Shown piece by piece: positions 8,751 to 18,813 of a stretch of DNA of 64,000 nt. Below the pieces are notes generated by a model. That model ran no database searches. It saw only the letters and a program-made list of their open reading frames with translations, and was not told the origin of the DNA. Position 1 is the first letter of the stretch. Each line of letters opens with the position of its first letter. Source of the DNA: Micromonospora polyrhachis. GTDB lineage: Bacteria > Actinomycetota > Actinomycetes > Mycobacteriales > Micromonosporaceae. The DNA lies in assembly GCF_014203835.1 (NCBI RefSeq), contig NZ_JACHJW010000001.1:372001-436000 (forward strand), read 5' to 3'. The translations under genes and the position numbers were made by a program.

Positions 8751-9348
8751 GCTCATACAAGCGACACGCCACAACGACCCAACAAAGCACTACCAATATC
8801 GATCCCTCTCGGAAAAGCTCGACGGTGGACAACAGCGTGGAGAGGTTCCCCCACGGTTTGAGGGTTGCTCCCCCCAAAGGCACCGCACCACCGCCCGAGC
8901 CGACGAAAAAGCTTCCGGGATCGGTTCAACGGAATGCTGGAAGCATGACTGTCGGCGACAAGAATCGGCCCGGGACGAATCGAGCCCTGGCCATGCACGT
9001 GCGACCCGGCCCGGCCGCGACGCCGGACGGAGCGAACCCGCGCGCCCACCGAACGAACCCTGCCCCCTGTTCCGCGAGGTCAGGTTTCTCGGCACCGAGT
9101 CCGCCCACACCATGACGGGCACGCCTTCCTGCTCCCTGACCGATCCGTCTCCACTGCGCTGCCAAGGCGGGATCGGCGGCCATGAGTTGATCTGCGGGTG
9201 CCTGGGGACGAGCACCCACAGTCCCGCACCACCGGTTGCCGCCTGGACGAAGCCAGCAAGCTCGCCGACACGTCCGGCGGAGAGCTGCCCGTGCACCCGG
9301 TTCTCAAAGACCAGTTGAGCCCGAAAGGGCTGAAGAGAAGGGTTTACC

Positions 9349-10830
9349 TTGACCACTGTCGATAAAATTCATGAGCGCCGCCGCTGGTACGGATTGATAC
9401 TGCTGTGCTCGGCACAGTTCATCGTCGTGCTGGACGGCTCGGTGATCAACGTGGCAATGCCGACGATCGGACAGACGTTCGATGCCAGCCAGCAAACCCT
9501 GACCTGGGTGGTCAGCGCGTACGTGCTGGCCTTCGGCGGCTTCCTGCTGCTTGGCGGCCGACTGGCCGACCTACTCGGCCGACGTCTCATGTTCATCGTC
9601 GGGCTGGTGCTGTTCGGCGTCGCCTCGTTGGTGGGCGGCTTCGCCGACTCCATCGAGGTACTGATCGCCGCTCGGGTCGTACAAGGTCTCGGGGCGGCGA
9701 TCCTGTCACCGTCGGCGATGTCTATCATCTCCGTCACCTTCCGGGACGGCATCGAGCGCAACAAGGCATACGGGGCCTGGGGTGCCGTCGGCGGCGCCGG
9801 TGGCGCGGCGGGCGTCATCCTCGGCGGGGTCCTGACCCAATACGCCGGTTGGCAATGGGTTTTCTGGATCAATGTTCCGATCGTCGCCGTATGCGTGCTG
9901 CTCGTGGTTCCCATGCTTGCCGAAACCCGGGCTGCCGCGTCGGACCGCATCTTCGACCTCGCCGGGGCGACCACCGTCACCGCCGGGCTCACATTGCTGG
10001 TCTACGCGCTGGTTGAGGCCCCCGCCTGGGGCTGGGGCTCGATCCAGACGATCGGCTCATTTGCCGGCGCGATCGCGCTGCTCGCCGCATTTGTCATCAT
10101 CGAGCGGCACTCACGTGGACCCCTGATCGACCTGACGATCTTCCGGATTCGCTCGCTGACCGGAGCCAACCTGGCCGGCATCGTCGCCGGGGGCGTTGTG
10201 GTGTCGATGTTCTTCTTCCTGTCGCTCTACCTACAGAACGTGCTGCACTACGACGCGATCACCACAGGTCTGTGCCTGGTGCCGATGTGCCTGGTGACCT
10301 TCGTCTTCTCGCTCACGCTCGGCTCGGCGTCGGTGACCAGGTGGGGATACAAGCCCGTCCTGGCCACAGGCATGGCGCTGCTCGCCGTGGGTCTTGCCTG
10401 GTTCGGCCAGGCCTCACCTCATGGCAGCTTCGCAGCCGATCTCCTCACTCCGGGATTGGTTGCCGGGGCCGGGCTCGCACTGGTGTTCACGCCGTTGTTC
10501 GTCGCCGCGGCGACCGGGGTCAGTTGGCAACAGGCCGGCCTGGCCAGCGGACTGATCAACACCAGCCAGCAACTCGGCGGCGCCCTCGGTCTCGCCGTCC
10601 TGTCCAGCGTTGCCTTCGCCCAACTCGACCAGGGCGACAGCACCCCGACCGTCGCGGCGCTCACCGACGGCTACACCTCCGCCTTCCTCGGCGCCGCCGT
10701 GATCGCGGTCCTCGGCCTCCTCGTGACCGTCACCGTGATCCGGACCCGCGATAGCCGGGCCCATGTGGAGCTGACCCGTCGATCCAAAGCCGCCCCCCTC
10801 CCCCCAGCACGGGCCGGCAGTCCACGGTGA
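9349..10830 (+). CDS. MFS drug exporter, DHA2 (14-TM) family
   Basis: The protein is a 493-aa proton-coupled multidrug or antibiotic exporter in the membrane. It shows the DHA2 signatures: motif D1-like LDGSVINVAMPTIG in TM1, motif A GGRLADLLGRR, motif B RVVQGLGAA and motif C-like GVILGGVLTQYAGWQWVF. About 14 hydrophobic helices are evident, and the length is normal. The start is TTG 9349, supported by GAAGAGAAGGG about seven bases upstream. It stands immediately before a P450 and ferredoxin pair in the same direction, so it may export or protect against a P450-tailored compound. Confidence 0.88.
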   Translation: MTTVDKIHERRRWYGLILLCSAQFIVVLDGSVINVAMPTIGQTFDASQQTLTWVVSAYVLAFGGFLLLGGRLADLLGRRLMFIVGLVLFGVASLVGGFADSIEVLIAARVVQGLGAAILSPSAMSIISVTFRDGIERNKAYGAWGAVGGAGGAAGVILGGVLTQYAGWQWVFWINVPIVAVCVLLVVPMLAETRAAASDRIFDLAGATTVTAGLTLLVYALVEAPAWGWGSIQTIGSFAGAIALLAAFVIIERHSRGPLIDLTIFRIRSLTGANLAGIVAGGVVVSMFFFLSLYLQNVLHYDAITTGLCLVPMCLVTFVFSLTLGSASVTRWGYKPVLATGMALLAVGLAWFGQASPHGSFAADLLTPGLVAGAGLALVFTPLFVAAATGVSWQQAGLASGLINTSQQLGGALGLAVLSSVAFAQLDQGDSTPTVAALTDGYTSAFLGAAVIAVLGLLVTVTVIRTRDSRAHVELTRRSKAAPLPPARAGSPR

Positions 10831-10933
10831 CGGCCCGGAATCCGGTAGCTGAGCAGTCATCCGCTCACCCGCCACCCGCAACCATCCGAAGAATGCAACC
10901 ACCCGGAGACCACATTCGATCAGAGGAGATTCC

Positions 10934-12152
10934 ATGACTGAAACCCTGCCAGGGATACCGATGTTCCCGATGGCCCGTGCGACAGGGTGTCCCTTCGATC
11001 CGTCCCCGGACTTGAATCGGCTTCTCGAAGACGCGCCGGTTTCGCAAGTGAGGCTGTGGGATGGCAGTACGCCGTGGCTGGTCACCCGGTACGAGGATGT
11101 GCGTACGCTACTCGCCGATCCGCGGGTCAGCGTCGATGTGACACAGCCCGGCTTCCCGCACACCAACGCCGTGAGCCGGGCACGCGACGCGCACATGAAG
11201 ACCCTGATGCAGATGGACGCGCCGGAGCACACCGCCCAGCGGCGGCTGCTGACCTCGGACTTCACAATCAAGAAAATGGAGACGTTGCGGCCCCGGATTC
11301 AGCAGATCGTCGATGACCTCATCGATAAAGTGCTCGCCGGCCCGAACCCGGTCGACCTGGTGGAGGCGTTCGCGCTACCGGTTCCCTCACTGGTGATCTG
11401 CGAACTGCTCGGCGTGCCGTACACCGATCGCGCGTTCTTCCACCCGGGTGGCCGGTGCGCTCGTCATGGACAAAGCCGACCCGGAACAGGCAATGGCCGC
11501 CAGTGAGGAGCTGAACGTCTACCTGAAAGATCTGGTGGACAAAAAGCACAACGAGCCGGGCGAGGACCTTCTCAGCAAACTGGCGGTCGAGCAGTACCGG
11601 ACCGGTGCGATGTCGCGGCGTGAGATCGCCACGATGGCTCAACTCCTGCTGGTGGCCGGGCATGACACCACCGCGAGCATGATCGCGCTTGGCACGGCGG
11701 CGCTGCTGGCGCACCCGGACCAGCTGAACGCTGTCCGCGGCAGCGACAACCCTGCGCTGGTGGCCAACGCCGTTGAAGAGCTCCTGCGCTACCTGTCCAT
11801 CACGCACACCGAAGCCCGCCGGGTCGCGCGAGAAGATTTCAAGATCGGCGGCCAAGTCGTCCGCGAAGGCGAAGGCATCGTCGTAGTGAAGAGCATCGCC
11901 AACCGGGACCCTGCCGAATTTCCCACCCCAGACGCTCTCGATGTCCACCGCAAGGCCCGTCACCATGTCGCCTTCGGCTTCGGCTCACACCAATGTCTGG
12001 GCCAACCCCTGGCCCGAGTGGAACTGCAAGTCGTCTACGGCACCCTCTACCGGCGGATCCCCACACTGACCCTGGCCATACCGCTGGAACAGCTGAGGTT
12101 CAAGGAGAACGCGGTCTTCTACGGGGTGCATGAGCTACCCGTCACCTGGTAA
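10934..12152 (+). pseudogene. cytochrome P450 (CYP105-like), split by a frameshift
   Basis: The frame from ATG 10934 (ribosome binding site AGAGGAG) carries the N-terminal half (WLVTRYEDVRTLLADPRVS, MDAPEHTAQRRLL). Near 11440 it shifts into another frame, which runs to 12152. That half contains the oxygen-binding I-helix AGHDTTAS, the ExxR region EEARR-like with THTEARRVAR, and the heme loop FGFGSHQCLGQPLAR. Both halves together give about 400 residues, the normal length. The break lies at PYTDRAFFH. If the frameshift is real the enzyme is dead; a base-calling error is equally possible because everything else is conserved. The partner ferredoxin follows directly. Confidence 0.85.
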
Positions 12153-12170
12153 GACACAAAGGAGAAACTC

Positions 12171-12368
12171 GTGAAAATCACCATTGACCAAGACGCCTGC
12201 ATCGCCTCCGGGCAGTGCGTACTCAGTTCACCGAAAGTGTTCGATCAACGCGACACCGACGGTATCGTCGTGCTCCTGCAAGACAGTCCGGAAGCGGTGC
12301 TGCAGGAAAATGTCCATGAGGCCGCCCGTATCTGCCCGGCCCAGGCTATCGAGCTGACCCTGTCGTGA
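12171..12368 (+). CDS. 3Fe-4S ferredoxin
   Basis: This small electron carrier (65 aa) of the type found next to actinomycete P450s passes electrons from a ferredoxin reductase to the P450. Cluster cysteines are visible in ACIASGQC and, near the end, ICPAQAIEL. The GTG start at 12171 follows AAAGGAGA at good spacing, 18 bases after the P450 stop, so the two genes are one transcript. Length and layout are normal for the family. Confidence 0.92.
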   Translation: MKITIDQDACIASGQCVLSSPKVFDQRDTDGIVVLLQDSPEAVLQENVHEAARICPAQAIELTLS

Positions 12369-12497
12369 GCCAACCGGTTGTGGTCGTGTCGAGGTACGGC
12401 TTGGAGTGCAGAGCCAAGTAGACCATCACCGGCAAAGATCCATAAAACGCCGGATGCTGACGGATCCGTACGCCACGACCGCCGAGCTCAAGCGCGA

Positions 12498-12537
12498 TGG
12501 CTCCCGGTGGTCGTCCACGAACCACCACCGGGAGCCA
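12498..12537. terminator. strong hairpin between convergent genes
   Basis: A perfect 14-bp stem (TGGCTCCCGGTGGT with ACCACCGGGAGCCA) encloses a 12-base loop. It sits 130 bases after the ferredoxin stop (plus strand) and just past the end of the minus-strand pseudogene at 12542, so it probably works as a bidirectional terminator. No long T-run follows, as is common in actinomycetes. Confidence 0.6.
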
Positions 12538-12541
12538 CTGG

Positions 12542-12853
12542 TCAACTGGCCTTGCATGTGAGGTATTGGCCCTTCGGCCAGCTGTGGAAGTGGTTGAGCT
12601 CGGACGCCTGACCACTGCAGTCGGGGGTCCGGTAGTCGGAGACGCTACCGAAGCCGCCGCTCCAGGTGAGCTACCAGGTCGTGTCGGCCGGGACCCGACG
12701 GCAGACATCGTCAGGTGTGGCCTGCCTGCCGACCACTTCGGTGGGGTAGCTCGAGTGGAAGACCAGGCCATTGTCGGGGCATGGACCGGCTCGCCAGCGA
12801 CTACGCTGCGCGAACCGGTGACTGCTCGACGTGTCGGGGTCAAGATGTGGCAA
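12542..12853 (-). pseudogene. cysteine-containing small protein frame interrupted by a stop
   Basis: One continuous minus-strand frame is broken by a single TAG at 12671. Both sides look coding: CPDNGLVFHSSYPTEVVG and DDVCRRVPADTTW before the stop, and SDYRTPDCSGQASELNHF and GQYLTCKAS after it. The composition, with several cysteines and aromatic residues, suggests the end of a small secreted protein, but I do not recognise the family and see no signal peptide upstream. The reading ends just before the hairpin terminator. Confidence 0.45.
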
Positions 12854-12958
12854 GGTCTCCGGTAGACAGCTCGGCGACCAAGCAGAACCTCGAAACCGGA
12901 GACCTCGTGGACACCCTAGTGGTGACGAGGCGGTTCGACCTGACCGAACCAGTGACCC

Positions 12959-13110
12959 CTTCCGTGTCAGCGAACGGCCCGCAACGGCCTGACCTACACG
13001 AACATGTTGGACCGCAGGTCAGGGCGAGACGATACGAGCAGCTCAGCAAGCTGGAGAGCGGTGCAGCGCCGTTGAGAGCGGCCAGCTGGTCCCAATCTGC
13101 TCTCCCAGTC
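12959..13110. repeat. dispersed repeat, copy A
   Basis: About 150 bp closely resembles 28451-28600 in the same orientation. Shared blocks include CTTCCGTGTCA, GGCCTGACC, CCGCAGGTCAGGGC and ACGATACGAGCAGCTCAG. Inside, CTGACC and GGTCAG form conserved arms that could pair. No gene is evident in either copy. The rest of 12854-13298 holds nothing else I can support. Confidence 0.75.
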
Positions 13111-13298
13111 ACCGCCGTACCAGAACGCTTGGCCAGCGGATGCGTTCCGAGGTGGGTGAACGCGTGAATCCGCGCTCGGGACGGGGTCTACATTGGCTCG
13201 GCTCACCAGCGCGGGCGGGGCCCCGTTGTCACGGCCGCACGACGGGACTCGCGTAAAACCACTTTCTTTAGCGTTGGGGCGAATCTACCGGCCAGGCT

Positions 13299-14753
13299 CT
13301 ATGCCGTCCTGACTGGTCTCCTGCGGCTGCGTCTTAAATAGATGATCAAGCTTATCGGAAGTATACCGATGATCAGCAGGACCGCGACGAGCACCAGGCC
13401 AGCAATCTTGAGGTACATCCGGTATTCCGGCCCCATGCCGTCGGGTGGCAGCTTGCCGGGATGGGTACGACCACTGGCGATCACGTCGTCGGCGATGTCG
13501 ACACCGTGCACCTGTTCCCCGGTACCGGTGAGCAGCACCCGCAGGCCATTGCCGGTCAACGCCACCACGTCCGTCCGATACTCCGTCCATCCGCCGTAGG
13601 TGATGCCGTCCCGCACACCGAAACCGACCACCTCGCCGTCAGCCCTGGGGTAGTAGCGGGCCACCTCGGCGTCAGTCCTGGGGTGGTAGCGGGCCACCAC
13701 CGCCGCCCCGTCCGGCGCCCAGCCCAACAGTCGCAGCGCGACCAGCCCCGGCTGCTCAGCGAAGGGCGTCGTCACCAGACCCGCCCCGGTGCTCGGATCC
13801 ACCATCCGCAACTGCCACCTGGCCGGGTAGGCGTCACCCGTGCAGCAGCGCCGCTGGGTCACCAGCGTCAATCCCCGGCCGTCCGGCGTCCACGCGCCCT
13901 TGCCAGCGAGCTGGGTGTCCTCCGGCACGGTGAACTGGCTCCGCACCGCACCGCCGACCGCCACCACCGCGACGGTTCTACCCGACTGGTAGGCGAGAAA
14001 GCGGCCGTCGGGGCTGAACGCCGCCAGCCAGCCGTGGAAGACCGTCCGCGCATCGATGCCAATGACCGTGGTGATCCGCTTCGTAGCCAGCTCCCACACC
14101 GCCAGCACCGCCCGGGTCAGGGTGTACACCTCGTCACCATTTCGCTGCCGCACATACCGGCCGTCGAGACCGACCACCGCCAGTCGGCCACCGTCCCTGG
14201 ACCAGGCGACCGGGAAGGTGTCCTCGGCACCGCCGATGGCAGGCAGCCGATAGGTCTTTCCCGTACGCAGATCCGTCAGCTGTTCGGGCGTGGCCACGAG
14301 GTTACCGTCGCCAGAGAGCAGCGCATCCTCGCCAGCCCGGACAGCCCAATTGCTGGAAAACCGGCGATAGTCGTCGGTACCCGCCGAGACCACCGCCACC
14401 GTGCCCATACTCGGGGGCTCGTACCACCAGTTCTCGGCGGTAAAGATCATCGAAGCGGCACCCAGCGGGCGACGCTGCACCGACCAACCACCCCACTGCG
14501 GCGTACCGGCCCGGTCAGGCAACGACAAATCTCCGGCCGCCTCGACCGCAGTCCCGACCGGTCCCGACTCGTCCCGCCAACCGGGCAGCCACGGTGCCAC
14601 GACAACGCCGAGCAGGAGCACCAACACCACCCCCGCCGCGACGAACGCCCGACGCCGCCGGCGGCCGGCTTCAGCGACCAGACCCTCATAGGAAACGTAC
14701 GATCGCACCCCGGCCACGCTTTCCCGCACCGCCTCCGTCAGTCTGCTGGTCAC
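13299..14753 (-). CDS. membrane-anchored TolB/WD40-like beta-propeller protein
   Basis: The protein has 484 aa. A basic cytoplasmic N-terminus is followed by one membrane helix (FVAAGVVLVLLLGVVVAPWL, about residues 45-65). A large extracytoplasmic region then repeats propeller phrases such as PVAWSRDGGRLAVVG, AFSPDGRFLAYQSG and AWTPDGRGLTLV. A second helix (IAGLVLVAVLLIIGILPISL) and a basic tail close it. GTG 14753 is supported by GAGGAGG eight bases upstream. In related actinomycetes such proteins usually follow a SigE-family sigma factor gene. Here the upstream side is occupied by an IS701 relic, so the partner is missing or was deleted. The precise function is unknown. Confidence 0.8.
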   Translation of the reverse strand: MTSRLTEAVRESVAGVRSYVSYEGLVAEAGRRRRRAFVAAGVVLVLLLGVVVAPWLPGWRDESGPVGTAVEAAGDLSLPDRAGTPQWGGWSVQRRPLGAASMIFTAENWWYEPPSMGTVAVVSAGTDDYRRFSSNWAVRAGEDALLSGDGNLVATPEQLTDLRTGKTYRLPAIGGAEDTFPVAWSRDGGRLAVVGLDGRYVRQRNGDEVYTLTRAVLAVWELATKRITTVIGIDARTVFHGWLAAFSPDGRFLAYQSGRTVAVVAVGGAVRSQFTVPEDTQLAGKGAWTPDGRGLTLVTQRRCCTGDAYPARWQLRMVDPSTGAGLVTTPFAEQPGLVALRLLGWAPDGAAVVARYHPRTDAEVARYYPRADGEVVGFGVRDGITYGGWTEYRTDVVALTGNGLRVLLTGTGEQVHGVDIADDVIASGRTHPGKLPPDGMGPEYRMYLKIAGLVLVAVLLIIGILPISLIIYLRRSRRRPVRTA

Positions 14754-14806
14754 CCGCCCACCTCCTCGACAACCTGCCCAGAATCCTGCAAATGTGGTGC
14801 CACTAG

Positions 14807-15755
14807 TACTCCAGCCGGGGTTGTTGACCTTGACTGAGCTGCGGCTTGGTGTGGTGCGGGAACGAGGGCAGCCACCGACGATCATGGACGGTTGTGTGGA
14901 CTGACCATGACGCAGCGGTGGCTGCCGGATACAGAGTAGACGCCCAGCGGTGGCGGATGTTGTTCGACGACCTGATGCTGACGGTCGGGAAACGTTTCCG
15001 CAGGCCCGAGCCTCGGCGTCGCGTACGCGACTTCCTCCGGGGCCTACTTGCGCCGTTGCTGAGGAAGAACTGCTGGACGATCGCAGAACATCCCGGCGAC
15101 ACCAGCCCGGACGGGATGCGGCGCTCTGCCTGCCGAATTCCTGGTACGACAATCCCGAGCGTCGGACCGAGGCCGGTGTCCCTGAGCAGGTACGGATCGC
15201 CACCAAGCCGCAACTGGCGTCCTGGATGATTACCACAGCGGTCACCGCCGGGCTGTCCTGTCGGTGGGTGGCCGGCGACGAAGCATACGGCAACGATCAG
15301 CGCCTGGCCGTCCGGCTGCGTCAACTACGACTGGGGTACGTCCTGGTCGTGGCCTGCTGACATCAGGTGAGCACCGGCATCGGCGTCGACACCCTCGCCG
15401 CCGACCTTCCCGCTACTGCCTGGCAGCGCGTGTCCGCCGGGCGAGGCGCGAAAGGCTACCGCTACTACGACTGGTCCTTCACCGCCCTGCCACACGCCAC
15501 CGACACCCACGGCGGACACCACTGGCTACTGACCCGCCGCAACCGCCGCACTGGTGAGCTGGCCTTCTACCGCTGCTGGACACCCGAGACCGTCCCGCTA
15601 CGCACCCTCGTCGCGGTTGCCGGCCGTCGCTGGAAAATCGAAGAGTCGTTCCAAGCCGCGAAGACCGGACTCGGTCTGGACCAGCACCAACACCTCCGCT
15701 GGACATCCTTGCACCGGCGGAGCCGACACCATGATCACATCCCCCGGCTGGATTA
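14807..15755 (+). mobile_element. deleted IS701-family element with CTAG target duplication
   Basis: Terminal inverted repeats TACTCCAGCCGGGG and CCCCGGCTGGATTA bound the element, and CTAG stands outside both (14803-14806 and 15756-15759), the target site typical of IS701. The transposase is in pieces: an N-terminal block (KRFRRPEPRRRVRDFLRGLL, KNCWTIAEHPGDTSPDGM), then after an internal deletion and frame change NSWYDNPERRTEAGVPEQV and WVAGDEAYG. A TGA at 15358 stands where Asp is expected before HQV. The C-terminal block AGRRWKIEESFQAAKTGLGL follows. The element is about 0.4 kb shorter than usual and cannot encode an active enzyme. Confidence 0.88.
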
Positions 15756-15917
15756 CTAGACCGAAGCCTGACCGGGCGACGGTCATGGGCCAATAAAACA
15801 AGTAGCCGAAATAAGTGCATTCAAGAAGGCAAGCATTTCGAGATGGTCCTTCATGCGAACTCCTGCTCGCTCATATTTTCGGATGCCTTCGCGTGACCCG
15901 AATGTCACAATGCCGCA

Positions 15918-16484
15918 GTGGAGGACTTTCGGTGTGCGAGCTGCGGGAACACGCTGAGCGTCCCAGTCCGGTTGGTGGAGCTGCCGGCGGGGCCGCACTG
16001 GTCGCTCCTGGACTGCCATCACGTGAATCCGCCGCTCCTCGACCCCGGCACCTATGCGATCGACGAGGCCGCTTTTGGCCGTGACCAGGTCGTCGGCACC
16101 TTCGTCCTCTCACCGGGCGACGTACGCGGGACACGCTTCGTTCACAACCTTGTTCACACGGGCTGCTGGTCCTTGGTGGGGTGGAACCCGTGTGTGGCTT
16201 GCGAAGGCTGCGGCGCCTTGGTCGCCTCCCGGACGGATGACTGCAGGGTGGCTCAGGAGACGCGCTTCTACCCAGCGATGGTCGTCCGGGAGCCGTGTGA
16301 TGATGAGCCTGATCGCGCCACGGATCCTTTTGCACTGATCGCCGACTGGGACTGCCCTGCGCCCGACACTAGACAACATGGCTGGGTGCCCAAGCCGACC
16401 CGCCCTCGTCCCGAACTCGTTGCGACCCGCTGGGGCGGCCGAGGTGTGAAAGCGCACCTCTTTCGAGATGATCCGCCAGCCTGA
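15918..16484 (+). CDS. hypothetical protein with two cysteine-pair motifs
   Basis: This 188-aa protein starts at GTG 15918. An N-terminal CASCG follows the start almost at once, and a second cluster CVACEGCGALVASRTDDC lies near residue 95, suggesting bound zinc or a rubredoxin-like knuckle. Tryptophans and acidic residues are frequent, and no membrane segment is present. I do not recognise the family. It stands alone between two transposon relics. Confidence 0.6.
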   Translation: MEDFRCASCGNTLSVPVRLVELPAGPHWSLLDCHHVNPPLLDPGTYAIDEAAFGRDQVVGTFVLSPGDVRGTRFVHNLVHTGCWSLVGWNPCVACEGCGALVASRTDDCRVAQETRFYPAMVVREPCDDEPDRATDPFALIADWDCPAPDTRQHGWVPKPTRPRPELVATRWGGRGVKAHLFRDDPPA

Positions 16485-16548
16485 CCGGCCGGCCGATATC
16501 GAACCTAGACGATCGACGTAAGGGATTGATCTGACAGGCAGGGCGTCG

Positions 16549-17412
16549 ATGACGTCTCCGGGGAAGCCGTCGCTACGGCGGGAAATCGAGCGCTTGTTTT
16601 GGCGTGAGATCGCCAAAGGGCCGACCAGTGAGGACGCCGGGATCGCGGGGGGTGTGTCGCAAGCGGTCGGGGCGAGGTGGTTCCGGCAGCGTGGCGGCAT
16701 GCCGTTGTTCATGGTTGCCCAGGTCGCGGGCCGGTATCTGTCGTTCGCCGAACGCGAAGAGATCGCCCTACTCACAGGCCAGGGCCTCGGGGTCAGGGCG
16801 ATCGCTCGTCGGTTGGGTCGTGATCCTTCGACCATCTCCCGAGAGTTGCGCCGCAACGCGGCAACCCGGGGAGGCAAGCTTGACTACCGGGCGTCGGTCG
16901 CGCAGTGGAAGGCGGAGCTGCTCGCGAGGCGTCCAAAGGTGGCGAAGCTGGTCACCAACGAGCGGCTGCGCGAGTACGTGCAGGAACGGCTCTCGGGCAA
17001 GGTCCGGCGCCCCGATGGGACGGCGGTGCCGGGGCCGGTGGCAGCACGGTGGAAGGGACGCAACAAGCCGCGGCGTCAGGGCCGGCGATGGGCCAGCGTG
17101 TGGAGCCCGCAGCAGATCTTCTCACCGGTTGAGGCTCGACTTCCCGGATGATGACTTCATGCGCATCTCGCACGAGGCGATCTACCAGGCCCTGTTCATC
17201 CAGGGACGGGGTGCGTTGAAGCGTGACCTGGTCGCCTGTCTGCGCACCGGCCGCGCACTGCGTGTGCCACGCGCTCGGGCCCGGCAGCGTCGTGACGGCA
17301 TGGTCACTCCGGAGGTGATGATCAGCCAACGGCCTGCTGAGGCCGACGACCGGGCCGTGCCGGGTCACTGGGAAGGCGACCTCATCATTGGGCTGGACAG
17401 GTTCGCGATCGA
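16549..17412 (+). pseudogene. IS30-family transposase fragment
   Basis: The frame from 16549 carries the N-terminal helix-turn-helix part of an IS30 transposase (YLSFAEREEIALLTGQGLG, IARRLGRDPSTISRELRRN). Around 17130, after VWSPQQIF, the sequence continues in another frame (LRLDFPDDDFMRISHEAIYQ, PGHWEGDLIIGLDR). There the first catalytic Asp of the DDE domain (EGDL) is visible. Homology stops at about 17412, so the rest of the catalytic core is lost. No terminal repeats were found. Confidence 0.85.
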
Positions 17413-17466
17413 CAGTCGGCCTGAATCGTATGGAGGCATCCGGCGCCATGCGGATACTGTCGGGCG

Positions 17467-17983
17467 GTGGGGCAGACCAGGCGCTACCGCTACGTGGGTC
17501 CGGCCGAGCTACACGACCGCGAGGTCGCGGCCGTGGACGCCGTTACCGTCGATACAACTGCTTTACTCGACGGCTGGCTCGGCAGGCGGGATCGCGGGGA
17601 ACTTGTCGAGCCTTTCACGTTCGTCGTTACGCCTCGATGGCGTGCTCAGGCTGGCACCCCGTCGCAGTGAGCACGTCGCCCTCGCGGGAGGCCGGGATGT
17701 CCTCGCGGCTGGGGAGTTGATGTTCACTCCCACCGAAACCGGCTGGCGCATCACCGAGGTGACCAACCAGTCGACTGGATACTGCCCCGATCCAGACTCC
17801 TGGCCTGCTGTGGGTAGGGCACTAGACCGCCTGGGCGTATCGAATCCCGGCACCTTCACCGACAATGTCGTTTTCCGCCGATGCCCCACCTGCGGCGAGC
17901 GCAACATCGTGCGGGACAACGACTTTACCTGCGCACTGTGCAACGGTCCTCTACCTACACGGTGGAACTTCACGTCGGACTGA
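17467..17983 (+). pseudogene. conserved zinc-ribbon hypothetical gene with a frameshift
   Basis: GTG 17467 starts a protein typical of a widespread bacterial family of unknown function (RRYRYVGPAEL, then LVEPFTFVV). Near 17630 the frame shifts, and the remainder (GVLRLAPRRSEHVALAGGR, TNQSTGYCPDPDSWPAVG, RRCPTCGERNIVRDNDFTCA) runs to 17983. The CPTCG and CALC pairs would bind zinc. The full length of about 170 residues is normal. Apart from the frameshift the gene looks healthy, so a base-calling error is possible. It begins 55 bases after the IS30 fragment ends. Confidence 0.7.
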
Positions 17984-18060
17984 TCAACGCCAGCCGGCAC
18001 CATCCGTATCTGCCGCAAGCGATGCAATCGGTATGTAGGGCTGAGTTCGGCCGCAGTCCG

Positions 18061-18813
18061 CTACTCGTACTCCTGCCCGCACCGGGCCAGCTCCGCGAGA
18101 TCGACCCAGCCGAGGGAGCCGATGGTGTGCTCGCCCGGCTCCGGTTCGTTCACCAACGGCACGACGGGGCCAGGAACTGCTTTCCGTAGGCCATCGTCCT
18201 CGCTCCAACCGCCCAGTGCTCCGGCCATCCCGCATTCCAGGTACGCCTGCGGGTCAAAGTTGTACCAGCGGAGGTCCGTGGCTCGCGCACATCCTGCCAG
18301 CCGGGGGGCGTCAATGCCGAACCGGGCGTACTCGTCCAGCGGGCCCTGATCGGCGAAGTCGGCCAGGTCCGTGATCTGAGACAGCACGATGGCCTCCCAG
18401 TCGGTATACGACGTTGGCTTGTCCGTGTAGCGAAACGAGGCGGAACGCCACGAAACCTGCAGTTGCGCCGGCTCGACCCTGCCCGCCGCCACGACCATCG
18501 CCGCAACCGTATCCAGGTCCAACGAGACCCGACCCGACAGCGGCCGGGCGACGCGCCACCACGCACGCAAGAACACGTCCAAACTACGCGCGGCCGCGTT
18601 CATACGTTCGCCTTCTGAAACAAGGCGTCGGTAGAGGTCGCGGTTTGTGCGGCAGACCGGATCGGACGGCCCGTCGACCCAGTAGATCTGTTTGTGCAGC
18701 ACACCAGACTCCAGCACCAGGGCCCTAGCCAGCGCCTCGATTCGATCAGCGAAAACGCCCGACCGGACTCGGTTGCCGTTGTCATCCTGCCGCCAGAGCT
18801 CCCACGCCGCCAT
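18061..18813 (-). CDS. hypothetical cytoplasmic protein
   Basis: The protein has 250 aa and no membrane segment or signal. It begins MAAWELWRQDDNGNRVRSG, followed by an RIEALARALVLESGVLHKQ segment that is also common in small actinomycete proteins of unknown role. The C-terminal half is rich in Asp, Tyr and Trp. I do not recognise a family. It is transcribed away from the lanthipeptide locus and shares the 420-base intergenic region with it. A role in that locus is not indicated. Confidence 0.6.
   Translation of the reverse strand: MAAWELWRQDDNGNRVRSGVFADRIEALARALVLESGVLHKQIYWVDGPSDPVCRTNRDLYRRLVSEGERMNAAARSLDVFLRAWWRVARPLSGRVSLDLDTVAAMVVAAGRVEPAQLQVSWRSASFRYTDKPTSYTDWEAIVLSQITDLADFADQGPLDEYARFGIDAPRLAGCARATDLRWYNFDPQAYLECGMAGALGGWSEDDGLRKAVPGPVVPLVNEPEPGEHTIGSLGWVDLAELARCGQEYE

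Noticed and set aside
8383-9318. 311-codon plus-strand open frame
   Set aside because: Arg/Pro/His-rich shadow composition; only a short IS701-like stretch is recognisable, spread over two frames.
13461-14837. 458-codon plus-strand frame opposite the TolB-like gene
   Set aside because: Antisense shadow of a well-supported gene; His/Arg/Pro-rich with no family motifs.
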